Shown here piece after piece: positions 1 to 5,692 of a DNA stretch of 6,718 nucleotides. The notes beneath the pieces were generated by a model, which worked only from the letters and a program-made list of their open reading frames with translations, had not been told where the DNA came from and did no database searches. A program made the translations under genes and the position numbers. How positions within the stretch are numbered: the stretch's first letter is position 1; every line of letters begins with the position of its first letter. The stretch is from an uncultured Clostridia bacterium (GTDB lineage Bacteria > Bacillota > Clostridia > Oscillospirales > Ruminococcaceae), in NCBI GenBank assembly GCA_947165805.1, contig CAMVBT010000140.1, forward strand, positions 1-6,718, given 5' to 3'.

Positions 1-2826
1 AAGGCGCTTGGAAGCCGTTTCGCTGAGCTCCTTGCCCCTGCGGAACGTGAAGTACGCGAACGCCCTTCTGTTCGTTCTTCCGACGCGCCCGCGGAGCTGG
101 TGGAGCTGCGCGAGGCCCATGCAGTCGGCATTCTCGATTATCAGGGTGTTGCAGTTCGGCACGTCAACGCCCGTTTCTATCAGCGTAGTGCAGACGAGCA
201 CATCTATCTCGTGCTCGAGCAGCTTTCTCCACACCTCCAAAAGCTCGTCCTCCTCCATGCGCCCGTGGGCTATGCCTATGCGGGCTTCGGGGACGGCCTT
301 GTGCAGGTCGGTGGCGCACTGCACTATCGACTCTATGCGGTTGTGTATATAGTAGACCTGTCCGTTCCTGCGCAGCTCCTTGTTTATAGCCTGCGCGATA
401 ACTCCCTCGTTATGCTCGATGACGTAGGTGGTAACGGGCTGTCTGTCCTGCGGGGGCGTCTCTATGACGCTCATGTCGCGTATGCCGGACATCGCCATAT
501 TCAGGGTGCGGGGTATCGGCGTCGCGGAAAGCGTCAGTATGTCCACTCCCGCGAACATCTGCTTGAACTTGTCCTTGTGGGCGACTCCGAAGCGCTGCTC
601 CTCGTCGATTATCACGAGTCCGAGGTCCTTGAACGCTATATCGTCCTGCACGAGCCTGTGTGTGCCTATGACGATATCGCAGGAACCGCGCTTCATCTTC
701 TCTATCGCCGCCTTTATCTCCTTCTGCGTACGGAAGCGCGACAGCAGCTCGATGTCTATGCCGAAGCCGTCCATGCGCTTCACGACGGTCTGGTAGTGCT
801 GCCAAGCGAGCACCGTCGTCGGGCAGAGCAGCGCACACTGCTTGCCGCTCATTATGCACTTGAACGCCGCGCGCAGAGCGACCTCGGTCTTGCCGAAGCC
901 CACATCTCCGCACAGCAGGCGTTCCATGGGCTTGTCGGCCTCCATGTCCTGCTTTATCTCGCCTATGCAGCGCAGCTGGTCGTCGGTCTCGACGTAGCTG
1001 AAATGGTTCTCGAACTCATACTGCTCGGTGCCGTCCGGGTCGAAGGCGTAGCCCTTGGTGCGCATACGCTTGGCGTACAGCTCGATGAACTCCGCTGCCA
1101 TTTCCTTTGCCGCAGCCTTGGCACGGGTCTTGGTCTTCTGCCATGTGTCGGTATTCATCTTCGACAGCTTGACCGTGCTCTGGTCGCCTGTTCCGATATA
1201 GCGGGATATCAGGTCGAGCTGCGTGACGGGGACGTAGAGAACGTCCGTACCGGCGTATCTTATCTTGATATAGTCCTTGCTGACGCGCTCCTCGGTGAGC
1301 TTCTGCACTCCCTCGAACACGCCGATGCCGTAGCTGTTATGCACAACAAGATCGCCGACCGAGATATCGTTCAGCGAGTTGATGATCTCTGCTTTTTTGC
1401 GTTTTGTCGGTGCCTCGCGGGTCTGTAATGTCACGGTGGTGTGGGATATGGCAGCGAGGCGCGCCTCCGGGTAGCTGTAGCCCGAGGTAAGGACTCCGGG
1501 CGTTATATATACGCGCTTGGCGTAGAGCTTCTTCGGATCGCTCGCGTAGTCCGCGGGAAATCCGTCGCCGCGGAGATCGTCGGCAAGCACCTTGGCGGCC
1601 TTTTCCGTACCCGCCATGACTATGACGCTGAAATTCTCCGCGAGGTAATTCTTCAGCTCGTCTGTCAGCACTCTGTACTCGCCGCTCCACGAAGCCACCT
1701 GCCCCGCTGAAACGCTCATCAGCTGCGAGAGCCGCAGGTCTCCGCCGCGCATGAAGTTGTCGAAGTACGCGCTTGCACGCTTCTCGCAGGCCGCCTGATA
1801 CTCGGCGCGGGTCAGCATATAGCGGTCGAGCCCCTTGCAGAGTATGCCGTCCTCGAACAGCAGCTTTATATCCTCGGTATGCTGCGTGAACGCCGCCTTG
1901 AAGCTCTCGCTGCAGGCGGTGTTCTCGCATACGATCACATTGTCCGCGTAATCGAACAGCGTTTCCTCCTCGTCGTAGCAGACGGGCAGGTATCTGTCCG
2001 TGTTGGCGCAGCAGACACCGGCTTCGGTGTTCTCTATGTCCTGCTGTATGCGGGCTTTGACGTCAGCTGCGCGCTTGCCTCTTATCTTCGGCAGCAGGGC
2101 GCGCAGCTTCTCGCATATCTGAGCACCGTCGAGGAACAGCGTTTCGAGCGCCGGAGCTACATCTATGCTCTTTATGGTGTCTATGCGGCGCTGGGTCTCT
2201 GTATCGAACACGGAAATACTGTCCACGTCGTCGCCCCAAAGCTCTATGCGCACGGGCGCACCGAAATTCACGGGATATATGTCAAGTATCGCGCCCCTGA
2301 CCGAGAACTGGGAAACTCCCTCGATCTGGTCGCAGCGCGAATAACCCGCCTCGGTGAGCGCGGCGGTGACCTCCGGCAGCGATATGGCATCGCCGGTGTT
2401 TATCGTTATAGTGCGTTTCGTGAGTATGCGCCGCGGTATGGTGATCTGCGCGGCGGCCTCCGGGGTGGCGCAGACTATGGGCGCCCTGCCCGAGACCATT
2501 CTCGATAAAATGCCGATACGGCGATGTTCGTATTCGCGGGAGACCGCGTCAACATCGCCGAGTATCAGGTCTTTAGCCGGATAGGAGAACGCCGTCTCCT
2601 CACCCGTCATTGTATTTATATCGGCGCACAGCCGCGTACCCTCGCCCTCGGTGTCACAGATGACGATGAGCGGGAGCCTGTACTCCGGCTCCATGGCGAG
2701 CGCCGCGAGAAAATGCGCCTTGTGTATATGCGACAGACCCGTCACCATGACGGGCATACCGCCCGGTGCCGCAGCCGCCGCTCTGTATTCCCGCAGCTGC
2801 CGCGCCGTGTTCAGAAAATATTCCAT
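1..2826 (-). CDS. mfd: Transcription-repair coupling factor Mfd (partial; 3' end beyond window)
   Basis: Mfd is a cytoplasmic DNA translocase that removes RNA polymerase stalled at DNA lesions and recruits UvrA for nucleotide excision repair. The frame is open from the ATG at 2826 to the left edge (942 codons, no stop). An in-frame TAA lies directly upstream of this ATG, so no earlier start exists; a modest GGAG sits 11 bases before it. Visible order: a UvrB-like N-terminal module (about 1-220, with SVRGAILD around R177 and a VRIELWGDDVDS stretch); a middle linker domain; an RNA-polymerase-interacting CarD-like domain (about 487-560, GDLVVHNSYGIG from G491); then the helicase core with Walker A GDVGFGKTE (640-648), DEEQ (741-744), SATPIPRTL, and motif VI QLRGRVGR (910-917). 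The last visible residues (KELSETASKRL) match the post-motif VI region. Family members are about 1,150-1,180 residues, so roughly 200-240 residues, including the C-terminal autoinhibitory domain, are missing to the left. The frame agrees at 2826, 2694, 2610, 2223 and 909, so there is no frameshift at these points. Identity is very sure. Confidence 0.97.
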   Translation of the reverse strand, partial: MEYFLNTARQLREYRAAAAAPGGMPVMVTGLSHIHKAHFLAALAMEPEYRLPLIVICDTEGEGTRLCADINTMTGEETAFSYPAKDLILGDVDAVSREYEHRRIGILSRMVSGRAPIVCATPEAAAQITIPRRILTKRTITINTGDAISLPEVTAALTEAGYSRCDQIEGVSQFSVRGAILDIYPVNFGAPVRIELWGDDVDSISVFDTETQRRIDTIKSIDVAPALETLFLDGAQICEKLRALLPKIRGKRAADVKARIQQDIENTEAGVCCANTDRYLPVCYDEEETLFDYADNVIVCENTACSESFKAAFTQHTEDIKLLFEDGILCKGLDRYMLTRAEYQAACEKRASAYFDNFMRGGDLRLSQLMSVSAGQVASWSGEYRVLTDELKNYLAENFSVIVMAGTEKAAKVLADDLRGDGFPADYASDPKKLYAKRVYITPGVLTSGYSYPEARLAAISHTTVTLQTREAPTKRKKAEIINSLNDISVGDLVVHNSYGIGVFEGVQKLTEERVSKDYIKIRYAGTDVLYVPVTQLDLISRYIGTGDQSTVKLSKMNTDTWQKTKTRAKAAAKEMAAEFIELYAKRMRTKGYAFDPDGTEQYEFENHFSYVETDDQLRCIGEIKQDMEADKPMERLLCGDVGFGKTEVALRAAFKCIMSGKQCALLCPTTVLAWQHYQTVVKRMDGFGIDIELLSRFRTQKEIKAAIEKMKRGSCDIVIGTHRLVQDDIAFKDLGLVIIDEEQRFGVAHKDKFKQMFAGVDILTLSATPIPRTLNMAMSGIRDMSVIETPPQDRQPVTTYVIEHNEGVIAQAINKELRRNGQVYYIHNRIESIVQCATDLHKAVPEARIGIAHGRMEEDELLEVWRKLLEHEIDVLVCTTLIETGVDVPNCNTLIIENADCMGLAQLHQLRGRVGRTNRRAFAYFTFRRGKELSETASKRL

Positions 2827-2850
2827 TTAAACAGTCGCTCCGCTTGAGTT

Positions 2851-2905
2851 CCGGGGAAAGCTTATCCAGAAGCTTTCTCCGGACCCCTTTCAAAAACTTT
2901 CATTG
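2851..2905 (-). repeat. Intergenic hairpin repeat (clostridial dispersed-repeat style)
   Basis: Arms 2851-2863 and 2870-2882 pair over 13 positions with one G-U and a 6-base loop. On the minus strand the hairpin is preceded by a stretch reading AAAGTTTTTGAAAGGGGTCC (about 2884-2903). From memory, this lead-in followed by a CCGG-bounded hairpin is a frequent intergenic element in Ruminococcus-like and other clostridial genomes. That resemblance is recall, not a search. The lack of a T-run after the 3' arm on the minus strand argues against an ordinary terminator. It may act as an RNA stability or attenuation element, or be a small non-autonomous repeat. Confidence 0.55.
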
Positions 2906-2908
2906 CCT

Positions 2909-2927
2909 GACGCGGCAGTCCGCGGTC
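2909..2927 (-). other. Short GC-rich hairpin after the ECF stop codon
   Basis: CGCGG and CCGCG arms flank a 4-base loop (core 2911-2924). The stem extends by two more pairs if one C is bulged. It lies about 20 bases past the transporter stop codon. No T-run follows immediately on the minus strand, so it may only protect the 3' end of the transporter message or be incidental in GC-rich sequence. Confidence 0.3.
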
Positions 2928-2944
2928 CGCTTCGCGCCGACGTA

Positions 2945-3577
2945 TCAGCGGCTGCCAAGCATCTTCTTGGAATAGCCGATGAGTGTTACCGTAACGGCAC
3001 TCAGCGCCATGTTCACAAAAAGCTCGACGATGAAGTTCATTCCGACCATGCCGGTGATGATGAATTCGAGAGCCGGCACCTGACCTGCCCACTCGGTTAT
3101 GGTGTCTATGAAGAATACCATGCAGCCGACCACGAAAAGTCCCGTGTTCACCAGCGGCGCAACTATGCCGGCAGCGATGACCGCCACATAGATATTGTTC
3201 TTTTCGATCAGCTTGTACACCAGACTCGCGAGAAGTCCCGCTATCGTGCTCTTGCACAGCACTATGATTATGGTGCCGGGTACGTTCACCGTGAGGAACG
3301 CCGCGGCGTCACCGCTCAGCAGTACCGTGATGCCCATTACAAGTCCGAGCCACGCGCCGCCCTTGAGACCGTAAAGCGCGCCGCCCACGATAATCGGCGT
3401 CAGCGCCAGCGTGATGCTGAACGGTCCGAAGTGTATGACCGACGACATGAGCTGGAGCACTACGACTATCGCCGTAAGCACGCCCAGTCCCGCTATCGTC
3501 CTGATGTAGCCGCTGTTCTTTTCTTTCTCCGACAGTGCCGTACCGGTCTCTGCCGTCTGCTTTTCTGTTTCTTCCAT
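2945..3577 (-). CDS. ECF transporter S component (substrate unassigned)
   Basis: This is a 210-residue integral membrane protein, the usual length for the substrate-binding S subunit of energy-coupling-factor importers, which capture a vitamin or cofactor precursor and dock onto a shared EcfT/EcfA module. A charged N-terminal tail (1-24) precedes about six hydrophobic segments near 25-47, 53-70, 72-90, 97-121, 128-156 and 172-202. Family-like features are the LGVLTAIVVVLQL first helix, the FGPFSITLALTPIIVGGALYG stretch and the APLVNTGLFVVG segment. The start is well set: a perfect AAGGAGG (3583-3589) lies 5 bases before the ATG. No EcfA or EcfT gene is next to it, so it is probably a group II S component using modules encoded elsewhere. 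It lies 68 bases after the small gene at 3646-3873 and 118 bases before mfd, all on one strand. I cannot name the substrate from sequence alone; pantothenate, riboflavin and folate type S proteins share this general pattern. Confidence 0.85.
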   Translation of the reverse strand: MEETEKQTAETGTALSEKEKNSGYIRTIAGLGVLTAIVVVLQLMSSVIHFGPFSITLALTPIIVGGALYGLKGGAWLGLVMGITVLLSGDAAAFLTVNVPGTIIIVLCKSTIAGLLASLVYKLIEKNNIYVAVIAAGIVAPLVNTGLFVVGCMVFFIDTITEWAGQVPALEFIITGMVGMNFIVELFVNMALSAVTVTLIGYSKKMLGSR

Positions 3578-3582
3578 GTTGT

Positions 3583-3589
3583 CCTCCTT
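3583..3589 (-). promoter_or_regulatory. Strong ribosome binding site of the ECF gene
   Basis: AAGGAGG on the minus strand, 5 bases upstream of the ATG at 3577, is a full anti-16S match and fixes the start of the transporter gene. Confidence 0.85.
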
Positions 3590-3602
3590 GTTTTCTGCCT
3601 CC

Positions 3603-3636
3603 CCGGGACGGGTGAAGCGAAAATCTCCTTTCCCGG
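3603..3636 (-). other. Leader hairpin candidate before the ECF gene
   Basis: CCGGGA (3631-3636 read on minus) can pair with TCCCGG (3603-3608), leaving a 22-base loop that contains a ribosome-site-like GGAG. It fills much of the 68-base space between the small upstream gene and the transporter gene. The stem is only 6 bp and no known riboswitch motif is recognisable, so a regulatory role is speculative. Confidence 0.25.
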
Positions 3637-3645
3637 CTTAAAGCC

Positions 3646-3873
3646 TTATTTGATGAATACTGCGGGCACACTGCCCGATTCATCGCTTCTCTCTCTTGAG
3701 AACTGTGTGATTATTGTACCGCTGTCCGTTTCGGCAAGCACGACATGATCCCGTCCGCCGCACATGAGGGTATATCTCATCACAGCGTCCGCAAAGTCGT
3801 CAAAGTCCTCGCTCTCGACCTTCATATTATCGCCGTTGTCATAGCGTTCCGTATAACAGAGAAGATATTTCAT
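3646..3873 (-). CDS. Small hypothetical protein, 75 residues
   Basis: I do not recognise this protein. It begins MKYLLCYTERYDNGDN and ends in a serine- and acid-containing tail; it has no clear membrane segment or signal peptide and looks like a small soluble cytoplasmic protein. An alternating hydrophobic stretch near the start (KYLLCYTE) and another in the middle (HVVLAETDSGTIITQF) suggest beta strands, with a helix-like acidic segment between them (about 18-36). The start at 3873 is preferred: AAGGAG (3879-3884) lies 5 bases upstream, and a promoter at 3911-3939 would begin transcription near 3904. The earlier in-frame ATG at 3927 lies inside that promoter and would not be on the transcript. 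It is the first gene of a probable unit with the ECF S component and mfd. The good promoter, ribosome site and stop support it as a real gene, though function is unknown. Confidence 0.72.
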   Translation of the reverse strand: MKYLLCYTERYDNGDNMKVESEDFDDFADAVMRYTLMCGGRDHVVLAETDSGTIITQFSRERSDESGSVPAVFIK

Positions 3874-3910
3874 AAGAGCTCCTTTCCCGCGGACATACCT
3901 ATACGGTAAC

Positions 3911-3939
3911 ATTATAGCACATTTCACACCTCAAGGCAA
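3911..3939 (-). promoter_or_regulatory. Sigma-A-type extended -10 promoter
   Basis: On the minus strand a perfect TATAAT (3911-3916) is preceded by the extended -10 TG (3918-3919). A TTGCCT -35 box (3934-3939, four of six consensus matches) sits at the ideal 17-base spacing. Transcription should begin near 3904, giving a leader of about 30 bases before the ATG at 3873. It lies downstream of the htrA terminator, so it starts a new unit covering the small gene, the ECF gene and possibly mfd. Confidence 0.82.
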
Positions 3940-4002
3940 GGTTAAAATAAACACAAAATCAAGGGAATTTTATCCTTTTTAGGGCATTTTTTACATCACG
4001 GC

Positions 4003-4038
4003 GCAAAAACACCGGCACAGTCTGCGCTGTGCCGGTGT
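4003..4038 (-). terminator. Intrinsic terminator of htrA
   Basis: Arms 4009-4020 and 4027-4038 form a perfect 12 bp GC-rich stem with a 6-base loop. On the minus strand it is followed at once by TTTTT (4004-4008) and then by further T-rich sequence. It ends about 30 bases past the htrA stop codon and should insulate htrA from the downstream unit. Confidence 0.95.
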
Positions 4039-4066
4039 CCGTCATGCTTTTTTACTTTTTCCTGTA

Positions 4067-5506
4067 TCAGTCCTTGGTGCTTTCGGTAAGCTCTATGTCG
4101 ATATCCACGCTGTCAACGCCGCCGAGACCGTTCTCGCGGGCTACCGTCACCGTGACGGTATCGCCTACCCTGAACTTGCTCAGTATGGACTGCACGTCCA
4201 TAAGGCTCGAAACATTCTTGCCGTTCACTTTGGTGATTATATCGCCGACACTGAGGCCGCTCTTCGATACGGGAGCATTTTCACTTATGGAAGCTACCAG
4301 CATACCCTTCGACAGCTTCGTCTTGTAGAGCTTTGCCTTGTATTCGGAAAGCTCGATGGTCGTGATGCCGAGGACCGGACGGCTCTTGACATAGCCGTAG
4401 TTGAGCAGGTCTTCCATTATCGGCTTGGCTTCGTCTATCGTCAGCGCAAAGCCTATGCCTTCATAGGTGGTGGCTACTATCTTGGAGTTTACCACACCCA
4501 CTACGTTGCCGTACATATCGAACATACCGCCGCCGGAGTTGCCGCTGTTGATAGCCGCGTCGGTCTGGATAAGGCTGATGCTGTAGCCGCTCTCGTTGAG
4601 GCACTCAACGTCGAGACCGGAAACGATGCCCGTGGTCATGGTATGCGCGAACATTATGTCGGCTGTGATGCCGGGGTTGCCTATGACGGCTATCTGCTCA
4701 CCCACGCGCAGGCTGGAGCTGTCGCCTATCTTCGCGGCAAGGAAGGCCTCGTCACGCTCGATCTTGATGACCGCGATATCCGTGGACTCGTCGGAGCCGA
4801 TGACCTTTGCCTCATACTCGTGTGTGACGTCCGGGTCGTTGTAGTCGTTGACCTCTACGACAAGCTTTGTCGCATTTTCAACGACATGGGCATTGGTGAG
4901 GATATATCCGTCCTCGGTGAAGACTATGCCGCTGCCGTAGCCGGTATATATCGGCTCGGAGCTCTTGCTCCCGCTGTCCCCGCCGTAGCCGAAGAAGTAA
5001 TCGTAGTAGTCATACGAAGCCGATGTATCCTGATATACCTTCACGAGCACTATCGTGTCGTTGACGGCTTCATACAGCTCGGGGAGCGTGTACTGACCGT
5101 TCGTGCCGGTAGGTACGACGCTCGAGGCGTTCACCTTTGCCGCCGCCGTATTGCCGCTGCCGGACTCGGATATCGCCGCGATAGCCGACGATACCGACGG
5201 GTCGGTGTTCTTAGAGCCGCCGTCGGAGCCCGACGGTGTGCTGTACGTCGCCGTGATCCTGCCGGAGTCGGTGCCTATCACGCGATTCGCGAAATACGCT
5301 CCGCCGAAGCCCGCGCCGCCCGCGATCACAGCCACCGCAGCAACCAGAGCCGCGGCCTTTGCGAACTTATGGTTCTTCTTCGGCTGAGCCTGGGGCATTA
5401 CCGGCTGCGCATAGACATAAGTGCCGTTCGCGCCCGCGTCGTAGCCGTTATTGTTGTTATTGTCATACTCACTGTTATAACCGTTGTAGTTGTAATTCTG
5501 TTCCAT
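4067..5506 (-). CDS. htrA: HtrA/DegP-like membrane-anchored serine protease with PDZ domain
   Basis: This 479-residue protein of the S1C (HtrA/DegP) family degrades or holds misfolded proteins at the outer face of the membrane. A cytoplasmic tail rich in Asn, Tyr, Gly and Gln (1-46, with a run of five Asn) ends in KKNHK. One membrane anchor follows (about 49-74, Ala/Gly/Val-rich), then a Ser/Gly/Thr-rich linker to about 135. The trypsin-like domain covers roughly 138-370, with catalytic His207 (TNAHVV), Asp243 (STDIAVI) and Ser324 (GNSGGG) all present. Its LA-type loop (160-186) is unusually rich in Tyr, Gly and Ser. A single PDZ domain (about 378-457, GMLVASISENAPVSKSGL, then GDIITKVNG) recognises C-terminal peptides. 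The start has AAGGA (5516-5520) 9 bases upstream. Layout and length match Gram-positive HtrA proteins. It is transcribed alone, between a repeat-rich promoter and its own terminator. Confidence 0.96.
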   Translation of the reverse strand: MEQNYNYNGYNSEYDNNNNNGYDAGANGTYVYAQPVMPQAQPKKNHKFAKAAALVAAVAVIAGGAGFGGAYFANRVIGTDSGRITATYSTPSGSDGGSKNTDPSVSSAIAAISESGSGNTAAAKVNASSVVPTGTNGQYTLPELYEAVNDTIVLVKVYQDTSASYDYYDYFFGYGGDSGSKSSEPIYTGYGSGIVFTEDGYILTNAHVVENATKLVVEVNDYNDPDVTHEYEAKVIGSDESTDIAVIKIERDEAFLAAKIGDSSSLRVGEQIAVIGNPGITADIMFAHTMTTGIVSGLDVECLNESGYSISLIQTDAAINSGNSGGGMFDMYGNVVGVVNSKIVATTYEGIGFALTIDEAKPIMEDLLNYGYVKSRPVLGITTIELSEYKAKLYKTKLSKGMLVASISENAPVSKSGLSVGDIITKVNGKNVSSLMDVQSILSKFRVGDTVTVTVARENGLGGVDSVDIDIELTESTKD

Positions 5507-5575
5507 AGAGCAACATCCTTTCTTCCGTCATGCGGTATTATGTATTTCGGGAGGTATCTTTCTCCTGCTTCGCTT

Positions 5576-5581
5576 ATTATA
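5576..5581 (-). promoter_or_regulatory. Candidate htrA promoter with poor -35
   Basis: A perfect TATAAT on the minus strand predicts a start near 5569 and a leader of about 60 bases. At 16-18 base spacing the -35 position reads only GGTTTT, TGGTTT or ATGGTT, which match consensus poorly. A weak -35 next to same-strand repeats (5594-5687) is the pattern of an activator-dependent promoter. Confidence 0.55.
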
Positions 5582-5593
5582 TTACACCCCAAT

Positions 5594-5687
5594 TGTGAAA
5601 ACCATGTGACCGTATATTTACGGAACGGGATAAATTATGAAAAAGAAAGGCAGTCCGAATGTGAAAGAATATGAAAGAATGTGATGA
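5594..5687 (-). promoter_or_regulatory. Cluster of direct TTTCAYA-type repeats (candidate response-regulator operators)
   Basis: Read on the minus strand, octamers TTTTCACA (5594-5601) and TTTTCATA (5636-5643) are accompanied by CTTTCACA (5660-5667), CTTTCATA (5670-5677) and weaker copies at 5605-5612 and 5680-5687. All share one orientation. The last three are exactly 10 bases apart; those at 5594, 5605 and 5636 are spaced 11 and 31 bases, close to whole helical turns. As I recall, Bacillus subtilis htrA-type promoters controlled by the CssRS secretion-stress system carry repeated octamers of this form. The regulator here is inferred, not seen. Confidence 0.6.
5610..5623. repeat. Short dyad in the htrA upstream region
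   Basis: CCGTA and TACGG arms flank four A/T bases, forming a perfect 14-base dyad between two of the direct repeats, about 40-55 bases upstream of the predicted htrA start. It could be a protein-binding site or a small hairpin at the end of an scfB transcript. No T-run supports termination. Confidence 0.3.
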
Positions 5688-5692
5688 TAATG

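Larger units (their letters stand above)
2827..2944. other. Intergenic gap between ECF gene and mfd
   Basis: This 118-base gap separates the stop of the transporter gene from the mfd start. It contains two hairpins (2851-2882 and 2909-2927) and the weak mfd ribosome site (GGAG, 2838-2841). I see no convincing -10/-35 pair on the minus strand, so mfd is probably transcribed at least partly by readthrough from the promoter at 3911-3939. Neither hairpin is followed by a T-run on the minus strand, so neither looks like a complete intrinsic terminator. Confidence 0.6.
5507..5692. other. Regulatory intergenic region between scfB and htrA
   Basis: This 186-base region is AT-richer than the flanking genes. 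It holds the htrA leader (about 5507-5569), a -10 box (5576-5581), a small dyad (5610-5623) and six direct TRTGA-type repeats on the plus strand between 5594 and 5687. No hairpin with T-run follows the scfB stop codon, so some readthrough from scfB into htrA is possible. Confidence 0.7.

Noticed and set aside
100..1428. Long open frame on the plus strand
   Set aside because: It lies wholly antisense to mfd, whose minus-strand frame carries all expected motifs. Its translation is a Leu/Arg/Val/His-rich shadow typical of GC-rich antisense frames.
909..2826. Possible frameshift in mfd
   Set aside because: The start codon, the N-terminal module, the UvrB-like motifs and Walker A all fall in the same frame once the ATG is placed at 2826.
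2851..2882. Intrinsic terminator before mfd
   Set aside because: The stem is strong, but on the minus strand the 3' arm is followed by GC-mixed sequence without a T-run.
2654..2893. Short minus-strand frame overlapping the mfd start
   Set aside because: It is out of frame with mfd, overlaps its first codons and the hairpin repeat, and has no recognisable content.
3578..3645. Vitamin riboswitch before the ECF gene
   Set aside because: The interval is only 68 bases and I see none of the conserved cores of TPP, FMN, cobalamin, THF or preQ1 riboswitches.
3874..3927. Upstream ATG extension of the small hypothetical gene
   Set aside because: This ATG falls between the -35 and -10 boxes of the promoter and lacks a good ribosome site, while the ATG at 3873 has AAGGAG at proper spacing.
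4643..5674. Long open frame on the plus strand opposite htrA
   Set aside because: It is antisense to an intact HtrA gene and shows no recognisable domain; the open frame follows from the codon use of htrA.
5657..5686. CRISPR or satellite repeat
   Set aside because: The tandem units are only 10 bases, lack spacers and lie in a promoter region, so operator repeats are a better reading.
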